A DNA stretch of 64,000 bases from Paenibacillus thalictri (lineage in GTDB: Bacteria > Bacillota > Bacilli > Paenibacillales > NBRC-103111): positions 1 to 64,000 of the forward strand of contig NZ_SIRE01000026.1 in assembly GCF_004307995.1 (NCBI RefSeq), given 5' to 3'. Positions 1-8,427 of the stretch are shown piece by piece. Made by a program: the position numbers and the translations under genes. Each line of letters begins with the position of its first letter. Within the stretch, counting starts at the first letter, position 1. The notes below the pieces were generated by a model that saw only the letters and a list, made by a program, of their open reading frames with translations, ran no database searches and had not been told where the DNA came from.

Positions 1-558
1 TCGCCGCCCGCGGCGGCAGGCCCGGTCGGCAGCGGCGAGCTGCTCGACCCGGCCGCAGCGCCCGCTTCGGCGCGCAGCGGAGGCGGCACCGCGCCGCCGG
101 CCGCGGTCACGGAGCCGCCGGCAGCGGCGTCTGCCTCCGGCTCCGGCGGGCAGCCGGTGATCGCCGCGCCCGCAGGGGAAGCGCCGCCTGCCGCCCCGGT
201 GGCGGAAGCGAAACCGGCGGTGCAGATCAGCATCGCCGGGGACAAGGACAAAGGCTCGATTCTTGCCGCCACATCGGCCGAGGTGAAGTCGGGCGACACT
301 GTCTTTGACGTGCTGCAGCGGACGGTAAGAGAGAAGAAAATCCAAATGGAGTTCCGCGGCAAAGGTTCGGCGGTTTACGTTGCAGGCATAGATAACTTGT
401 ATGAATTTGATAAAGGCGGCAAAAGCGGCTGGCTGTTCCGGGTAAACGGAACTTTCTCCAGCAAAAGCGCCGGAGCCGTCACCGTGCAAAAAGGAGACCG
501 CATTGAGTGGCTGTATACGCTCGATCTCGGCAAAGATGTAGGAGCGAAAGCGGATTAA
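1..558 (+). CDS. DUF4430-domain surface protein, C-terminal part (5' end outside window)
   Basis: The reading frame is open from base 1, so this is the 3' part of a larger gene. The first ~65 visible codons encode a Pro/Ala/Gly-rich low-complexity linker with very high GC. The last ~100 residues resemble the DUF4430 (transcobalamin C-terminal-like) domain: a stretch with DTVFDVLQRTV, then YEFDKGGKSGWLFRVNG and a terminal KGDRIEWLYT strand. In Bacillota this domain is typical of secreted or wall-attached proteins, and some occur with cobalamin uptake genes, but no neighbour here supports a cobalamin role. A GTG at 157 lies inside the linker and is probably not the true start. Domain call fairly sure, function unknown. 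Confidence 0.7.
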   Translation, partial: SPPAAAGPVGSGELLDPAAAPASARSGGGTAPPAAVTEPPAAASASGSGGQPVIAAPAGEAPPAAPVAEAKPAVQISIAGDKDKGSILAATSAEVKSGDTVFDVLQRTVREKKIQMEFRGKGSAVYVAGIDNLYEFDKGGKSGWLFRVNGTFSSKSAGAVTVQKGDRIEWLYTLDLGKDVGAKAD

Positions 559-577
559 ACCCCACTTTCGCTTTTTT
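543..577 (+). terminator. Rho-independent terminator after the DUF4430 gene
   Basis: AGCGAAAG (543-550) pairs with CTTTCGCT (565-572) and is followed by a run of T. The left arm lies inside the last codons of the gene. Confidence 0.7.
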
Positions 578-802
578 TCGTCTTTATATGCATTTCACCG
601 GCACTGCGCTAGCCCAACGTTAGATTTCGCATTATTGCGGATAGAAGGCTGAAATATGGATGCAAATGGGTATAAAGGATAAACTATTGGGAGTTAGTGA
701 AATTTATGAAGATTGTATCTTCGAAAAGGAAATTTTCGTTTTGTGTCGAATATTTTTCTGTTACAATTTTTATAGTTCAATAAGAATGAAAGTAGGTAGC
801 CT

Positions 803-1573
803 ATGATTGAATTTCAGAACGTGTCTAAGGTATATCCGAATGGCACTGTAGGCCTAAAAAATCTGAATTTAACCATCCATAAAGGTGAGTTTATCGTCAT
901 CGTCGGGTTATCCGGCGCAGGGAAATCGACAATGCTGCGCTCGATCAACAGACTGCATGAAATCACCGATGGTCAAATCGTCATTGACGGAAAGTCGATT
1001 ACGGCTGCCAGCGGCGGCGAACTCCGGCGCATGCGCCGGGACATCGGGATGATTTTCCAAAGCTTTAATTTAGTGAAGCGTTCTTCCGTGCTTCGCAACG
1101 TGCTTTCAGGCCGCGTAGGCTACCATCCCACTTGGCGTACGGTGCTGGGGATGTTTCCGAAGCACGACGTCGATCTGGCGCTGAAAGCTTTGGAGCGGGT
1201 GAATATTCGCGAGAAGGCGTATTCACGGGCGGACGAGCTGTCCGGCGGTCAGCAGCAGCGCGTATCGATTGCGCGGGCGTTGGCGCAGGAAGCGAAGATC
1301 ATTTTGGCAGACGAGCCGGTCGCTTCGCTTGACCCGCTGACCACGCGGCAGGTGATGGACGACTTACAAAGAATTAACCAAGAGCTGGGCATTACAACGA
1401 TTGTCAATCTGCACTTTATCGACTTGGCACGCGAATATGCAACGCGGATTATCGGATTGCGCGCCGGTCAAGTTGTATTTGACGGCCCGGTAGCTGAAGC
1501 GACGGATGACAAGTTCTCGGAAATTTACGGGCGGGCGATCAAGAAGGATGAGCTGCTTGGGGGGACCGAATAA
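803..1573 (+). CDS. phnC: Phosphonate-type ABC importer, ATP-binding protein
   Basis: A 256-aa ABC ATPase that energises import of phosphonate or a related phosphorus oxyanion from the inner face of the membrane. Walker A is GLSGAGKST (~residues 34-42), the signature is LSGGQQQR (~147-154), and Walker B is ILADEPVASLD, followed by the H-loop LHFIDLA. Length and motif wording fit the PhnC family. The stop overlaps the next start (TAATG), so the ATPase and two permeases form a coupled operon. Upstream, 559-802 is non-coding, with small hairpins and a possible -10 TACAAT near 760. The RBS is weak (AGGTAG). Substrate could be phosphonate, phosphite or phosphate ester; the sequence does not decide. 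Confidence 0.9.
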   Translation: MIEFQNVSKVYPNGTVGLKNLNLTIHKGEFIVIVGLSGAGKSTMLRSINRLHEITDGQIVIDGKSITAASGGELRRMRRDIGMIFQSFNLVKRSSVLRNVLSGRVGYHPTWRTVLGMFPKHDVDLALKALERVNIREKAYSRADELSGGQQQRVSIARALAQEAKIILADEPVASLDPLTTRQVMDDLQRINQELGITTIVNLHFIDLAREYATRIIGLRAGQVVFDGPVAEATDDKFSEIYGRAIKKDELLGGTE

Positions 1574-2370
1574 TGAGCAACCCCGGCACGAAAGCGGCGG
1601 CAGCGATGAAAAAGCCCGATAGGACAAAAACGTACATTACTTATATTTTTATCATTTTGCTCGTCTGGGCAAGCGCTGCGAAGACGGACGCCAGTTTGAT
1701 CAAGCTGATTACCGGCACGCCCGAGATGGGTAAGCTGCTGGTGGAGATGGTTCCTCCGGATTGGGGTTATCTGGATGTCGTATGGAAGCCGATGATGGAG
1801 ACTGTGCAGATGGCGGTGATCGGCACAACCTTCGGGGCACTGCTTGCTATCCCGATTGCTTTGTTTGCTGCGGGCAATGTGACGAAATCACGGTTCCTGC
1901 TATACCCTGCACGGTTTATTCTTAACCTGGTGCGGACGATTCCCGATTTGCTGTTTGCCGCCGTATTTGTAGCTATATTTGGCATAGGTCCGGTGGCCGG
2001 TGTGCTTGCGCTTGTGTTTTTCTCCTTCGGACTTATTTCCAAGCTGCTGTACGAATCGATCGAAGCGGTAGATCCTGGTCCGATGGAAGCGATGACCGCC
2101 GTTGGCGCAAGCAAGCTGCAGTGGATTCATTTTGGCGTTGTGCCGCAGGTGCTTGCGCAGTTTACTGCGTATACGCTGTATACGTTTGAAGTGAACGTGC
2201 GTGCGGCGGCCGTATTAGGCCTTGTCGGCGCAGGGGGCATCGGGTTGTATTTGGACAGAGTGCTTAACCAGCTTCGCTACGACCGGGCCTCGATGATTAT
2301 TTTGCTGACGCTGGTCGTTGTCCTGATTATCGATTACGCCAGTACTAAAATCCGGGAGAAGCTGCTATGA
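1573..2370 (+). CDS. phnE: Phosphonate-type ABC importer, permease 1
   Basis: A 265-aa inner-membrane permease of the PhnE family. A cytoplasmic basic N-terminus is followed by a first TM segment (~20-40) and, after a linker, a binding-protein-dependent permease core. The EAA loop (EAMTAVGASKLQWIHFGVVPQ, ~176-196) contacts the ATPase. The start overlaps the phnC stop and the stop overlaps the next permease by ATGA, implying translational coupling. PhnE proteins of Bacillota often come as adjacent pairs forming a heterodimeric channel, which is the case here. Confidence 0.9.
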   Translation: MSNPGTKAAAAMKKPDRTKTYITYIFIILLVWASAAKTDASLIKLITGTPEMGKLLVEMVPPDWGYLDVVWKPMMETVQMAVIGTTFGALLAIPIALFAAGNVTKSRFLLYPARFILNLVRTIPDLLFAAVFVAIFGIGPVAGVLALVFFSFGLISKLLYESIEAVDPGPMEAMTAVGASKLQWIHFGVVPQVLAQFTAYTLYTFEVNVRAAAVLGLVGAGGIGLYLDRVLNQLRYDRASMIILLTLVVVLIIDYASTKIREKLL

Positions 2371-3194
2371 GAAATGAACCTCTGAAGTCACCGCCGCGCT
2401 TTCGCATCCGTTTTTGGCTTGTAGCGGTATTTATTGTATTGGTTTACGTATGGTCGTTTAACGGTGTGCCGTTTACCGGGATTAAAGAAACGGCCGGTCA
2501 AGTATCCAAAGCGATCATGAAAGGACTGTTTCATCCCGACTGGAGTTATGTGTACATCCCGGAGGATATGAGTTTTTTCCAGTGGCTCAGTGACGGGGAA
2601 GATCTGCTGAACGGATTGATCGTTACCCTGGCGATTTCCATTTTGGGTACTGTGATTTCAGCCATTATCTGTGTGCCCTTTGCTTTTTGGGCTGCCAATA
2701 ATATGAGCAAAGTCAAGGCAGTGACCGCTTCCGGCAAGTTTGCGCTCAGCTTCATCCGGACGTTTCCCGAGCTTGTTATGGCTATCCTGTTCATTAAGGC
2801 AGTTGGGCCGGGGCCTTATGCAGGCGTACTCGCCTTGGGGCTTCACTCCATCGGGATGCTGGGCAAGCTGTATTCGGAAGCAATCGAGAACCTCGATCAA
2901 GGACCAAGCGAAGCGCTGACGGCATGCGGAGCCAACCGGTTTCAAGTGCTTTGGCATGCGGTGATTCCGCAGGTGCTGCCGGAATTTTTCTCGTTTACGC
3001 TGTATCGCTTCGAAATTAATGTGCGTTCGGCGTCCATTCTCGGTATGATCGGCGCCGGCGGTATCGGTACTCCGCTTGTCTTTGCTTTGGAGGCGAGAGC
3101 TTGGAACCGGGTTGGTGTGATCCTGCTTGGCATTATCGTGCTGGTCACGATCATTGACCTCATTTCAAGTTATATCCGCAAACGGCTTGTGTAA
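2367..3194 (+). CDS. phnE: Phosphonate-type ABC importer, permease 2
   Basis: A 275-aa second PhnE-type permease, clearly homologous to its upstream partner. It has an N-terminal TM segment, the EALTACGANRFQVLWHAVIPQ EAA loop (~190-210), and the conserved GMIGAGGIGTPL segment that matches GLVGAGGIGLYL in permease 1. The start ATG overlaps the upstream stop. It is the last gene of the phnC-phnE-phnE operon and is followed by a strong terminator. The binding protein gene phnD lies ~1 kb downstream on the other strand. Confidence 0.9.
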   Translation: MRNEPLKSPPRFRIRFWLVAVFIVLVYVWSFNGVPFTGIKETAGQVSKAIMKGLFHPDWSYVYIPEDMSFFQWLSDGEDLLNGLIVTLAISILGTVISAIICVPFAFWAANNMSKVKAVTASGKFALSFIRTFPELVMAILFIKAVGPGPYAGVLALGLHSIGMLGKLYSEAIENLDQGPSEALTACGANRFQVLWHAVIPQVLPEFFSFTLYRFEINVRSASILGMIGAGGIGTPLVFALEARAWNRVGVILLGIIVLVTIIDLISSYIRKRLV

Positions 3195-3237
3195 TCTGCG
3201 TCTCTAACAACCTGCCGTCACGAATCCTTTCGATCCC

Positions 3238-3290
3238 AACCCCCGGATCGCCTTAGCCCAAAGCTGAAGCGATTCGGGGGTTTTGTGTTT
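3238..3290 (+). terminator. Terminator of the phnCEE operon
   Basis: An imperfect inverted repeat, AACCCCCGGATCGC (3238-3251) against GCGATTCGGGGGTT (3269-3282), is followed by a T-rich stretch. It lies between convergent genes. Confidence 0.75.
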
Positions 3291-3305
3291 CCGCTTAGCT
3301 GCGAT

Positions 3306-3962
3306 TTATTGGCTGGATGCTCTGCGAGCTGTAAGAATACATGCACGTACGGTCATTGTGATCAATGCTCCGTAAAGCGCTAACTCCATATCATGCTGCG
3401 TATCCCATACATCCCCTTGGGTTCCGAGGAACAACGTGCCGATCTCCGGCGCTACAATCTGGGCTACCCACATTTCAATCAACTCATAAAACGCTCCTGT
3501 TGCAAGGATCAGCGTGACTGCAAACCATACGGATGTTTTGGCGCCAAGCCGGACATGTACCGAAAGCCATTCCCGAATAGGAACGACAATCAGCAGGCCA
3601 TAACTGAAATGGACGATCCGGTCGTAATTGTCCCTGCCAAAGCCAAATGCGACATGAAGCCATTGATCGACCGGCGTCGTATTGTAGGAATAATGCGCCC
3701 CCATCGTATGAAGCGCCAAAAACAGCGAAATCATGCCATACGAGACCGTAGATAACGGAAACGTCCGATATGTCGCTGCAAGCGCGGCAATAGCTGCAAA
3801 TATGAGCAAATTTTCAAGCAGCCAATCGAACCTGCTGTATGGCGCGACGGCCATCCCCATCCATAAGCAACCGTAGCCGATGCAGATCAGCTGCAGCGGT
3901 CGGTTTTTCGAAAAACGTCCCGCCATGTTTGCCGTTTTGGCCTGCATCTTCGTTATACCCAT
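3306..3962 (-). CDS. DUF2238 (YjdF-like) integral membrane protein
   Basis: A 218-aa hydrophobic protein with about six TM segments. It contains the DUF2238 signature region: a GAHYSY-like motif (~90-95), FGFGRDNYDRIVHFSYGLL (~107-125) with conserved charged residues next to a membrane helix, and TQGDVWDTQHDMELALYGA near the C-terminus. The family is widespread and of unknown biochemical function. It sits between the two halves of the phosphonate transporter on the phnD strand, but 230 bp downstream of phnD and beyond the phnD terminator, so co-transcription is uncertain. The start at 3962 follows an AAAAGGGG stretch; a second ATG five codons in is possible. Confidence 0.8.
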   Translation of the reverse strand: MGITKMQAKTANMAGRFSKNRPLQLICIGYGCLWMGMAVAPYSRFDWLLENLLIFAAIAALAATYRTFPLSTVSYGMISLFLALHTMGAHYSYNTTPVDQWLHVAFGFGRDNYDRIVHFSYGLLIVVPIREWLSVHVRLGAKTSVWFAVTLILATGAFYELIEMWVAQIVAPEIGTLFLGTQGDVWDTQHDMELALYGALITMTVRACILTARRASSQ

Positions 3963-4147
3963 CGATTTTCGCCCCTTTTATGATCTGGAATATGGCTCCA
4001 TTGTATAAGGGGATCACTCCTCGGATAAGTACTAACTTTCCCTAGTACTGTGCCATCGGGGACCCACGCGAAAATGATTGTTCGAACGCTGCTATGCGAG
4101 TCGGGATGAGCGCTTAGGCTTTGAACGCGTTATAAGAATGCGGCACA

Positions 4148-4184
4148 ACAAAAAAAGCACCGGGAGCTTGGCTCCCGATGCTTT
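4148..4184 (-). terminator. Terminator after phnD
   Basis: Read on the minus strand, GCATCGGGAGC and GCTCCCGGTGC form a strong hairpin (4157-4181) followed by a U run (4148-4156), just after the phnD stop. Confidence 0.85.
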
Positions 4185-4195
4185 GTGCAAGGACA

Positions 4196-5176
4196 TTATT
4201 TCTTTTGGCCGATATCTTTTGCTGCTTGGCGAACGATATCGAAGTTTTTGTCGTCGCCTTTTACATAACCTTGGTGGGAATAGATGTCGACAAGGATTTT
4301 GCGGCTGTCGTCATTTTTACCAAGATCGATGAACGCTTGGCTGATCTTATCTCTCCAAGCTTGGCTCATATCCGGACGAACGGAAATCGTGTCATTCGGA
4401 ATTTTATCGGTGAAAGACAATACGCGCGTTTTTTGAACGGCATCCGGAACATCTTTCATTTGCGTGCGGATATCTTGGAATACAGCTGCTGCGTCTACGT
4501 CTCCGTTAAGAACGGCAAGAACACCTTTGTCATGGCCTTTTACAGTGATGCCTGTTACGTCTTTATCCGGATCGATGCCGTTTTTCTTCATCAAAATAGC
4601 CGGATATACATAACCTGCGGAGGATGTAACATCCTGCCATGCCATCTTTTTGCCTTTCAAATCTTTAAGTTCTTTAATTGGGGAGTCGGCTTTTACGATA
4701 ATCATCGATTTGTAGTAGTCTACCAGCTCGGTTGTCGGTTGGCCTGTTTTGTCGTCAACGCCAAAACGTTGAGCTTGCAAGAGCAGATCGGCTGCTTTTT
4801 TATCATCATGTGCAACAACATAGTTGGTTGGAGGCAAGAAGCCGATATCCACTTGTTTGGAAGCCATAGCTTCAATAACCGTGTTGTAGTTGGTCGAAAC
4901 GGAAACTTTTACCGGAATGCCAAGCTTGTCCGACAACAGTTTTTCCAGCGGTTTGGCTTTTGCTTCCAGCGTTTCGGCTTGTTGGGAAGGAACGAATTGA
5001 ACTCTCAATTCTTTCGGCTCAAAAGTCCCGCCTGTTTTTGGAGCTGCCGCTTCTTGTTTGTTGCCTGCCGGTGCAGGAGCCGCACTCTGTTGTGGAGCTT
5101 CTTTCTTGGCGCATCCTGCTGCGAAACTTGCAGCCATAAGAACTGTCAGGCTGACTGCCGCTAACTTTTTAATCAT
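4196..5176 (-). CDS. phnD: Phosphonate-type ABC importer, substrate-binding lipoprotein
   Basis: A 326-aa PhnD-family periplasmic-binding-type protein. The N-terminus is a lipoprotein signal with lipobox FAAGC (Cys ~22), then an Ala/Pro/Gln-rich tether. The mature part starts with ELRVQFVPSQQAETLEAKAKPLEKLL and contains the family features DIGFLPPTNYV (~115-125), KGKKMAWQDVTSSAGYVYPA (~175-194) and GDVDAAAVFQD (~230-240). It captures the ligand outside the cell for the PhnC/PhnE pump encoded on the other strand. Phosphonates are the classic ligand, but PhnD-like proteins also bind phosphite or phosphate esters. RBS AGGAGG precedes the start. A Pho-box-like repeat lies upstream. Confidence 0.92.
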   Translation of the reverse strand: MIKKLAAVSLTVLMAASFAAGCAKKEAPQQSAAPAPAGNKQEAAAPKTGGTFEPKELRVQFVPSQQAETLEAKAKPLEKLLSDKLGIPVKVSVSTNYNTVIEAMASKQVDIGFLPPTNYVVAHDDKKAADLLLQAQRFGVDDKTGQPTTELVDYYKSMIIVKADSPIKELKDLKGKKMAWQDVTSSAGYVYPAILMKKNGIDPDKDVTGITVKGHDKGVLAVLNGDVDAAAVFQDIRTQMKDVPDAVQKTRVLSFTDKIPNDTISVRPDMSQAWRDKISQAFIDLGKNDDSRKILVDIYSHQGYVKGDDKNFDIVRQAAKDIGQKK

Positions 5177-5248
5177 TCGAATTGACCTCCTGATAATACT
5201 TTAATGTCAAAGCCACTTTTTAATATACCACATATGCCTCTCAATTTC

Positions 5249-5265
5249 AGTTAAAACTTTGTTAA
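5249..5265 (-). promoter_or_regulatory. Pho-box-like direct repeat upstream of phnD
   Basis: On the minus strand TTAACA-N5-TTAACT gives an 11-bp period, as in Bacillus PhoP boxes (TTAACA-like hexamers spaced 4-6 bp). A possible -10, TATATT, lies ~21 bp further toward phnD. A single TTAAC-type hexamer occurs at 5307-5313. A full PhoP site usually has four hexamers, so the call is tentative. Confidence 0.45.
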
Positions 5266-5303
5266 TTTTCCAATGGTCACTTAGTATATATTTGCAAACA
5301 ACA

Positions 5304-5333
5304 TTGTGTTAACCTTTCTGCTTTTGATATAGT
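5304..5333 (+). promoter_or_regulatory. Candidate promoter of the 5'-nucleotidase gene
   Basis: TTGTGT (5304-5309), 18-bp spacer, TATAGT (5328-5333), about 50 bp before the start codon. The intergenic region is shared with the divergent phnD promoter. Confidence 0.4.
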
Positions 5334-5381
5334 GGGTACATAAAAAAATGGAAATTTGATGGTTCAGGAGCTGAGAGAACA

Positions 5382-6971
5382 ATGACCGAGCACGCATCGA
5401 AGTTTAATCTGACGATATTGGAGACAAGTGATATACATGGGAATATTTTGCCCATTCATTATGCAAATAATCAGCCGAATGATGTCGGCCTTGCCAAAAT
5501 TGCCACATTAATTCGCAAGGAACGTGCGCGTCATGAACATGTGCTGGTTATCGACAACGGCGATTTAATTCAGGGCACCCCTTTGGCGTACCACCATGCC
5601 CGTCTGGATAATGAGAGCTTCAATCCGATGGTTGCGGCGTTGAATGAATTGAAATATGATGCCGCTGTTATGGGAAATCACGAGTTTAATTATGGGCTCG
5701 CATTTCTCCAAAAGGCGGTGAACGAGTCACAGTTCCCGTGGCTTAGCGCGAATTTGACGGATGAGGCAGCGGAAAGGCCGTTTTTTGGCAAGCCTTATAT
5801 GGTCAAGCAGTTTGCTGACGGGCCGAAGGTTGCGGTGATCGGTTTGACCACGCATTATATACCGAATTGGGAAAATCCCGCGCATATTGAGGGAATCCGC
5901 TTTGAGGACGCGCTGGCTTCGGCTAAGTGGTGGACGGCTTACGTTCGGGAGCAGGAAAATCCCGATGTCATGATTGTATCCTATCATGGCGGTTTTGAAC
6001 GGGATATGGAATCGGGTGAGCCGACGGAACCGCAGACTGGGGAAAATCAAGGTTATGCGATATGCCATGAGGTGCCCGGGATCGATGTGCTGCTTACCGG
6101 CCATCAGCATCGCAGCATATCGGGTCTTGCGATTAATGGGGTTACCATCGTCCAGCCGGGAGTCGGCGGGGCGACATTAGGCAAGGTGCAGCTTGAGCTG
6201 GAAAAAAACGGCGGCAATTGGGTGGTTACCTCCAAACGTTCGGAGCTGGTATCCGTGCAGGGAGTGGAAGCGGATCCCGCGATTATGGAAATCGCCCGCG
6301 AACACGAAGCCAAGACGCAGCTGTGGCTGGATCAGCCGATCGGCAGGCTGAAAGGGGATATGCTTGTTCGGGATCCGATGGCCGTCAGGATGAAGGATAG
6401 TGCTTTGATTGAGTTTATCAACAAAGTTCAGATGGAGATCTCGGGCGCCTCGATTTCCAATACCGCGTTGTTTGACAATGTGTCGCCGGGATTTCCCGCG
6501 GACATTACGATGCGCGATATCGTTTCGAATTATATTTACCCGAATACACTAAAGGTGATCCGGATCAGCGGCCAAGATATCAAAGATGCGCTGGAACGTT
6601 CAGCCGCTTATTTCGAGCAATACGACGGAGGCGAAATCAAGGTCAGTCCGTCCTTCAGCATGCCGAAACCGCAGCATTATAATTACGATATGTGGGAAGG
6701 CATCGAATACCGGATCAACATCTCCCGGCCGGAAGGGCAGCGTGTCGTAGAGCTGAGCAGGGAAGGCAAACCGCTGGATATGCACGGCACATACGATGTT
6801 GTGATGAATAATTACCGTTCCGGGGGCGGCGGCAACTACGATATGTTCCAGGGCAAGCCTGTGGTGAAAGACATTCCGACCGACGTGGCCGAACTGCTTG
6901 CTTCATACATTATGGAAAAAGGCACGATCGAAGCGGCGTGCAACCATAACTGGGAGGTCGTTCACGATTAA
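5382..6971 (+). CDS. Bifunctional metallophosphatase / 5'-nucleotidase
   Basis: A 529-aa two-domain enzyme of the UshA/YunD class. The N-terminal calcineurin-like domain shows the dinuclear metal motifs ETSDIHGNI (~14-22), DNGDLIQGTP (~59-68), GNHEFNYG (~97-104) and LTGHQHR (~238-244). The C-terminal 5_nucleotid_C domain (~330-510) contains FDNVSPGFPADITMRDI and MNNYRSGGGGNYDMF. It hydrolyses phosphate esters such as nucleoside monophosphates. There is no signal peptide, so a cytoplasmic site is likely. It is divergent from phnD and shares its regulatory region. A 5'-nucleotidase beside phn-type transporter genes suggests the imported substrate is a phosphate ester or that both respond to phosphate. 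RBS AGGAG lies upstream. Confidence 0.88.
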   Translation: MTEHASKFNLTILETSDIHGNILPIHYANNQPNDVGLAKIATLIRKERARHEHVLVIDNGDLIQGTPLAYHHARLDNESFNPMVAALNELKYDAAVMGNHEFNYGLAFLQKAVNESQFPWLSANLTDEAAERPFFGKPYMVKQFADGPKVAVIGLTTHYIPNWENPAHIEGIRFEDALASAKWWTAYVREQENPDVMIVSYHGGFERDMESGEPTEPQTGENQGYAICHEVPGIDVLLTGHQHRSISGLAINGVTIVQPGVGGATLGKVQLELEKNGGNWVVTSKRSELVSVQGVEADPAIMEIAREHEAKTQLWLDQPIGRLKGDMLVRDPMAVRMKDSALIEFINKVQMEISGASISNTALFDNVSPGFPADITMRDIVSNYIYPNTLKVIRISGQDIKDALERSAAYFEQYDGGEIKVSPSFSMPKPQHYNYDMWEGIEYRINISRPEGQRVVELSREGKPLDMHGTYDVVMNNYRSGGGGNYDMFQGKPVVKDIPTDVAELLASYIMEKGTIEAACNHNWEVVHD

Positions 6972-7114
6972 TGTGCGGCTGATGCGAGGGTCGCTTATTT
7001 TACGGTGAGCATGTGGCATTTCCCCACTGTTTCGAGCGCAATTTTATCTTGTCAATCGCTTACAGCAAAGCTATATTGAAGGAGTAGCTATAGCCGCGAT
7101 GGAGGGAAACGCCG

Positions 7115-7903
7115 ATGGAAAAAGTGCTGTTATGGGCGGAACAAACGCCTTTTGCTCAAGGGGATACGGATGAAGATATTCCTTATTTGGTTCCATTTCC
7201 GGTCGAACATAGGCAGGCGCCGGCTGTCATTGTCTGTCCCGGCGGAGGTTACGGGCGTAAAGCTCCCCATGAAGGCGAACCGATTGCCCGGTGGTTGAAC
7301 TCGATCGGGATTGCCGCTTTTGTGCTGCAGTATCGGGTCGCTCCATACCGGCATCCTGTGCCGTTAGGCGATGCCAAACGTGCCATTCGTCTTGTCCGCG
7401 GGCAAGCGGAGCAGTGGGGGATCGACCCGCAAAGGCTTGGCATCTTGGGTTTCTCGGCAGGCGGCCACTTGGCTTCCAGCACGGGCCTGCATTACGACGA
7501 AGGGGATCGTGAAGCGGCAGATCCGCTTGAACGCATAAGCAGCCGGCCGGATTTGATGATTCTCTGTTATCCGGTGATTTCGCTGACCCGGCATTTTCAC
7601 GAAGGCTCCAAAATCAATCTGCTCGGTCCGGAGCCGGATGAGCAGTTGGCCCTGCTATTGTCGGGTGAACTGCAAGTGAACGGCGCCACGCCTCCGACTT
7701 TTTTATGGCATACCGCGGACGACGCTGCCGTGCCTGTAGAGAACAGCCTTTTGCTGGCGATGGCGTTAAGCGAGCACCGGATTCCGCATGAGCTTCATGT
7801 ATACGAAAGCGGCAGGCACGGCCTTGGTTTGGCCGACGAGCACCCCGAAGCCCATACATGGACACAGCTTTGCGAGAAGTGGCTGCGGCGCAGAGGGTTT
7901 TAA
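7115..7903 (+). CDS. Alpha/beta hydrolase, acetyl-esterase/BD-FAE type
   Basis: A 262-aa serine hydrolase without signal peptide. The oxyanion-hole motif is CPGGGYG (~42-48) and the nucleophile elbow GFSAGGH (~113-119). The acid is probably the Asp in WHTADDAAVP (~205) and the base the His in ESGRHGLGL (~235). The closest family picture is the acetylxylan esterase / BD-FAE group, which deacetylates sugars or small esters in the cytoplasm. It follows the 5'-nucleotidase by 143 bp with its own GGAGG RBS and shows no clear functional tie to it. Confidence 0.85.
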   Translation: MEKVLLWAEQTPFAQGDTDEDIPYLVPFPVEHRQAPAVIVCPGGGYGRKAPHEGEPIARWLNSIGIAAFVLQYRVAPYRHPVPLGDAKRAIRLVRGQAEQWGIDPQRLGILGFSAGGHLASSTGLHYDEGDREAADPLERISSRPDLMILCYPVISLTRHFHEGSKINLLGPEPDEQLALLLSGELQVNGATPPTFLWHTADDAAVPVENSLLLAMALSEHRIPHELHVYESGRHGLGLADEHPEAHTWTQLCEKWLRRRGF

Positions 7904-8025
7904 AGAATGTTTTGGTGGACGGTATTAAACGGTTATAACGAATCTTTCGCTTGAGAAGGCATGGCCGGATATGAGTTAATAAAGATGCAGCCGGCTAGAA
8001 TCAAGGAAAGGAGTGATCGTAAGCA

Positions 8026-8058
8026 ATGATTACAGTACTTGAGGTGGTCTTCGCGTAA
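8026..8058 (+). CDS. Possible 10-codon leader peptide (MITVLEVVFA)
   Basis: ATG at 8026 with an AAAGGAG sequence 12 bases upstream reads ten codons to TAA at 8056. A very stable UUCG-capped hairpin follows at 8074-8093. The size and strong RBS suggest a translated leader, but a chance ORF is possible. Confidence 0.3.
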   Translation: MITVLEVVFA

Positions 8059-8073
8059 GCGGAGACGGCAATA

Positions 8074-8093
8074 GGGAGGCCTTCGGGCCTCCT
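8074..8093 (+). terminator. UUCG-tetraloop hairpin
   Basis: GGGAGGCC-TTCG-GGCCTCCT forms an 8-bp stem with a UUCG loop. The following sequence is only moderately T-rich, so this may be a terminator for upstream transcription or an RNA-stability element. Confidence 0.5.
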
Positions 8094-8197
8094 CCATATT
8101 TCTGATTTCATTTAATGTAGAAAATGGATTCAAAAACAGGTTGTTTTGTGTTATTATGGAAAATGTCACATATCTCAGGTGAAAGGAGCGATGTATC

Positions 8198-8236
8198 GTG
8201 CTGAATACAATCCATTTTGGAGGATTTACGAGTTGA
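8198..8236 (+). CDS. Possible 12-codon leader peptide (GTG start)
   Basis: GTG at 8198 lies 9 bases after AAAGGAG and reads twelve codons (MLNTIHFGGFTS). An overlapping ATG at 8191 has too short a spacing. The mini-ORF sits directly upstream of the tandem hairpins before the CD3324-family gene. Tentative. Confidence 0.25.
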   Translation: MLNTIHFGGFTS

Positions 8237-8290
8237 CAACTGAATAGATGCTCGCATAAGTCCGTCCCACCTGATGAAGTTCACATATTC

Positions 8291-8388
8291 GGAACCCGCA
8301 GGCACGATTAGGCATTCGTGTTTTTTTGTTTTTGCAGGGTTCACCAAAGGAGACGTCGACAAGAAGGACGTTTTTTTGTTTTTTTAAG
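8291..8388 (+). promoter_or_regulatory. Tandem attenuator-like hairpins in the CD3324-gene leader
   Basis: CACGA-N8-TCGTG (8303-8320) is followed by seven T. ACGTC-N9-GACGT (8353-8371) is also followed by a T run, and more T-rich sequence comes after. A longer pairing, GAACCCGCA (8292-8300) with TGCAGGGTTC (8333-8342), encloses the first hairpin and could compete with it. I could not match this to a known riboswitch class; it has no T-box consensus. Confidence 0.45.
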
Positions 8389-8427
8389 ACTACTTTTTTT
8401 ATCAAAATAATTCGAGGAGGTGCAGGG

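Noticed and set aside
4178..5164. 328-codon open frame on the plus strand opposite phnD
   Set aside because: The minus-strand frame encodes a clear PhnD lipoprotein with RBS and terminator; the plus-strand product has no recognisable features.
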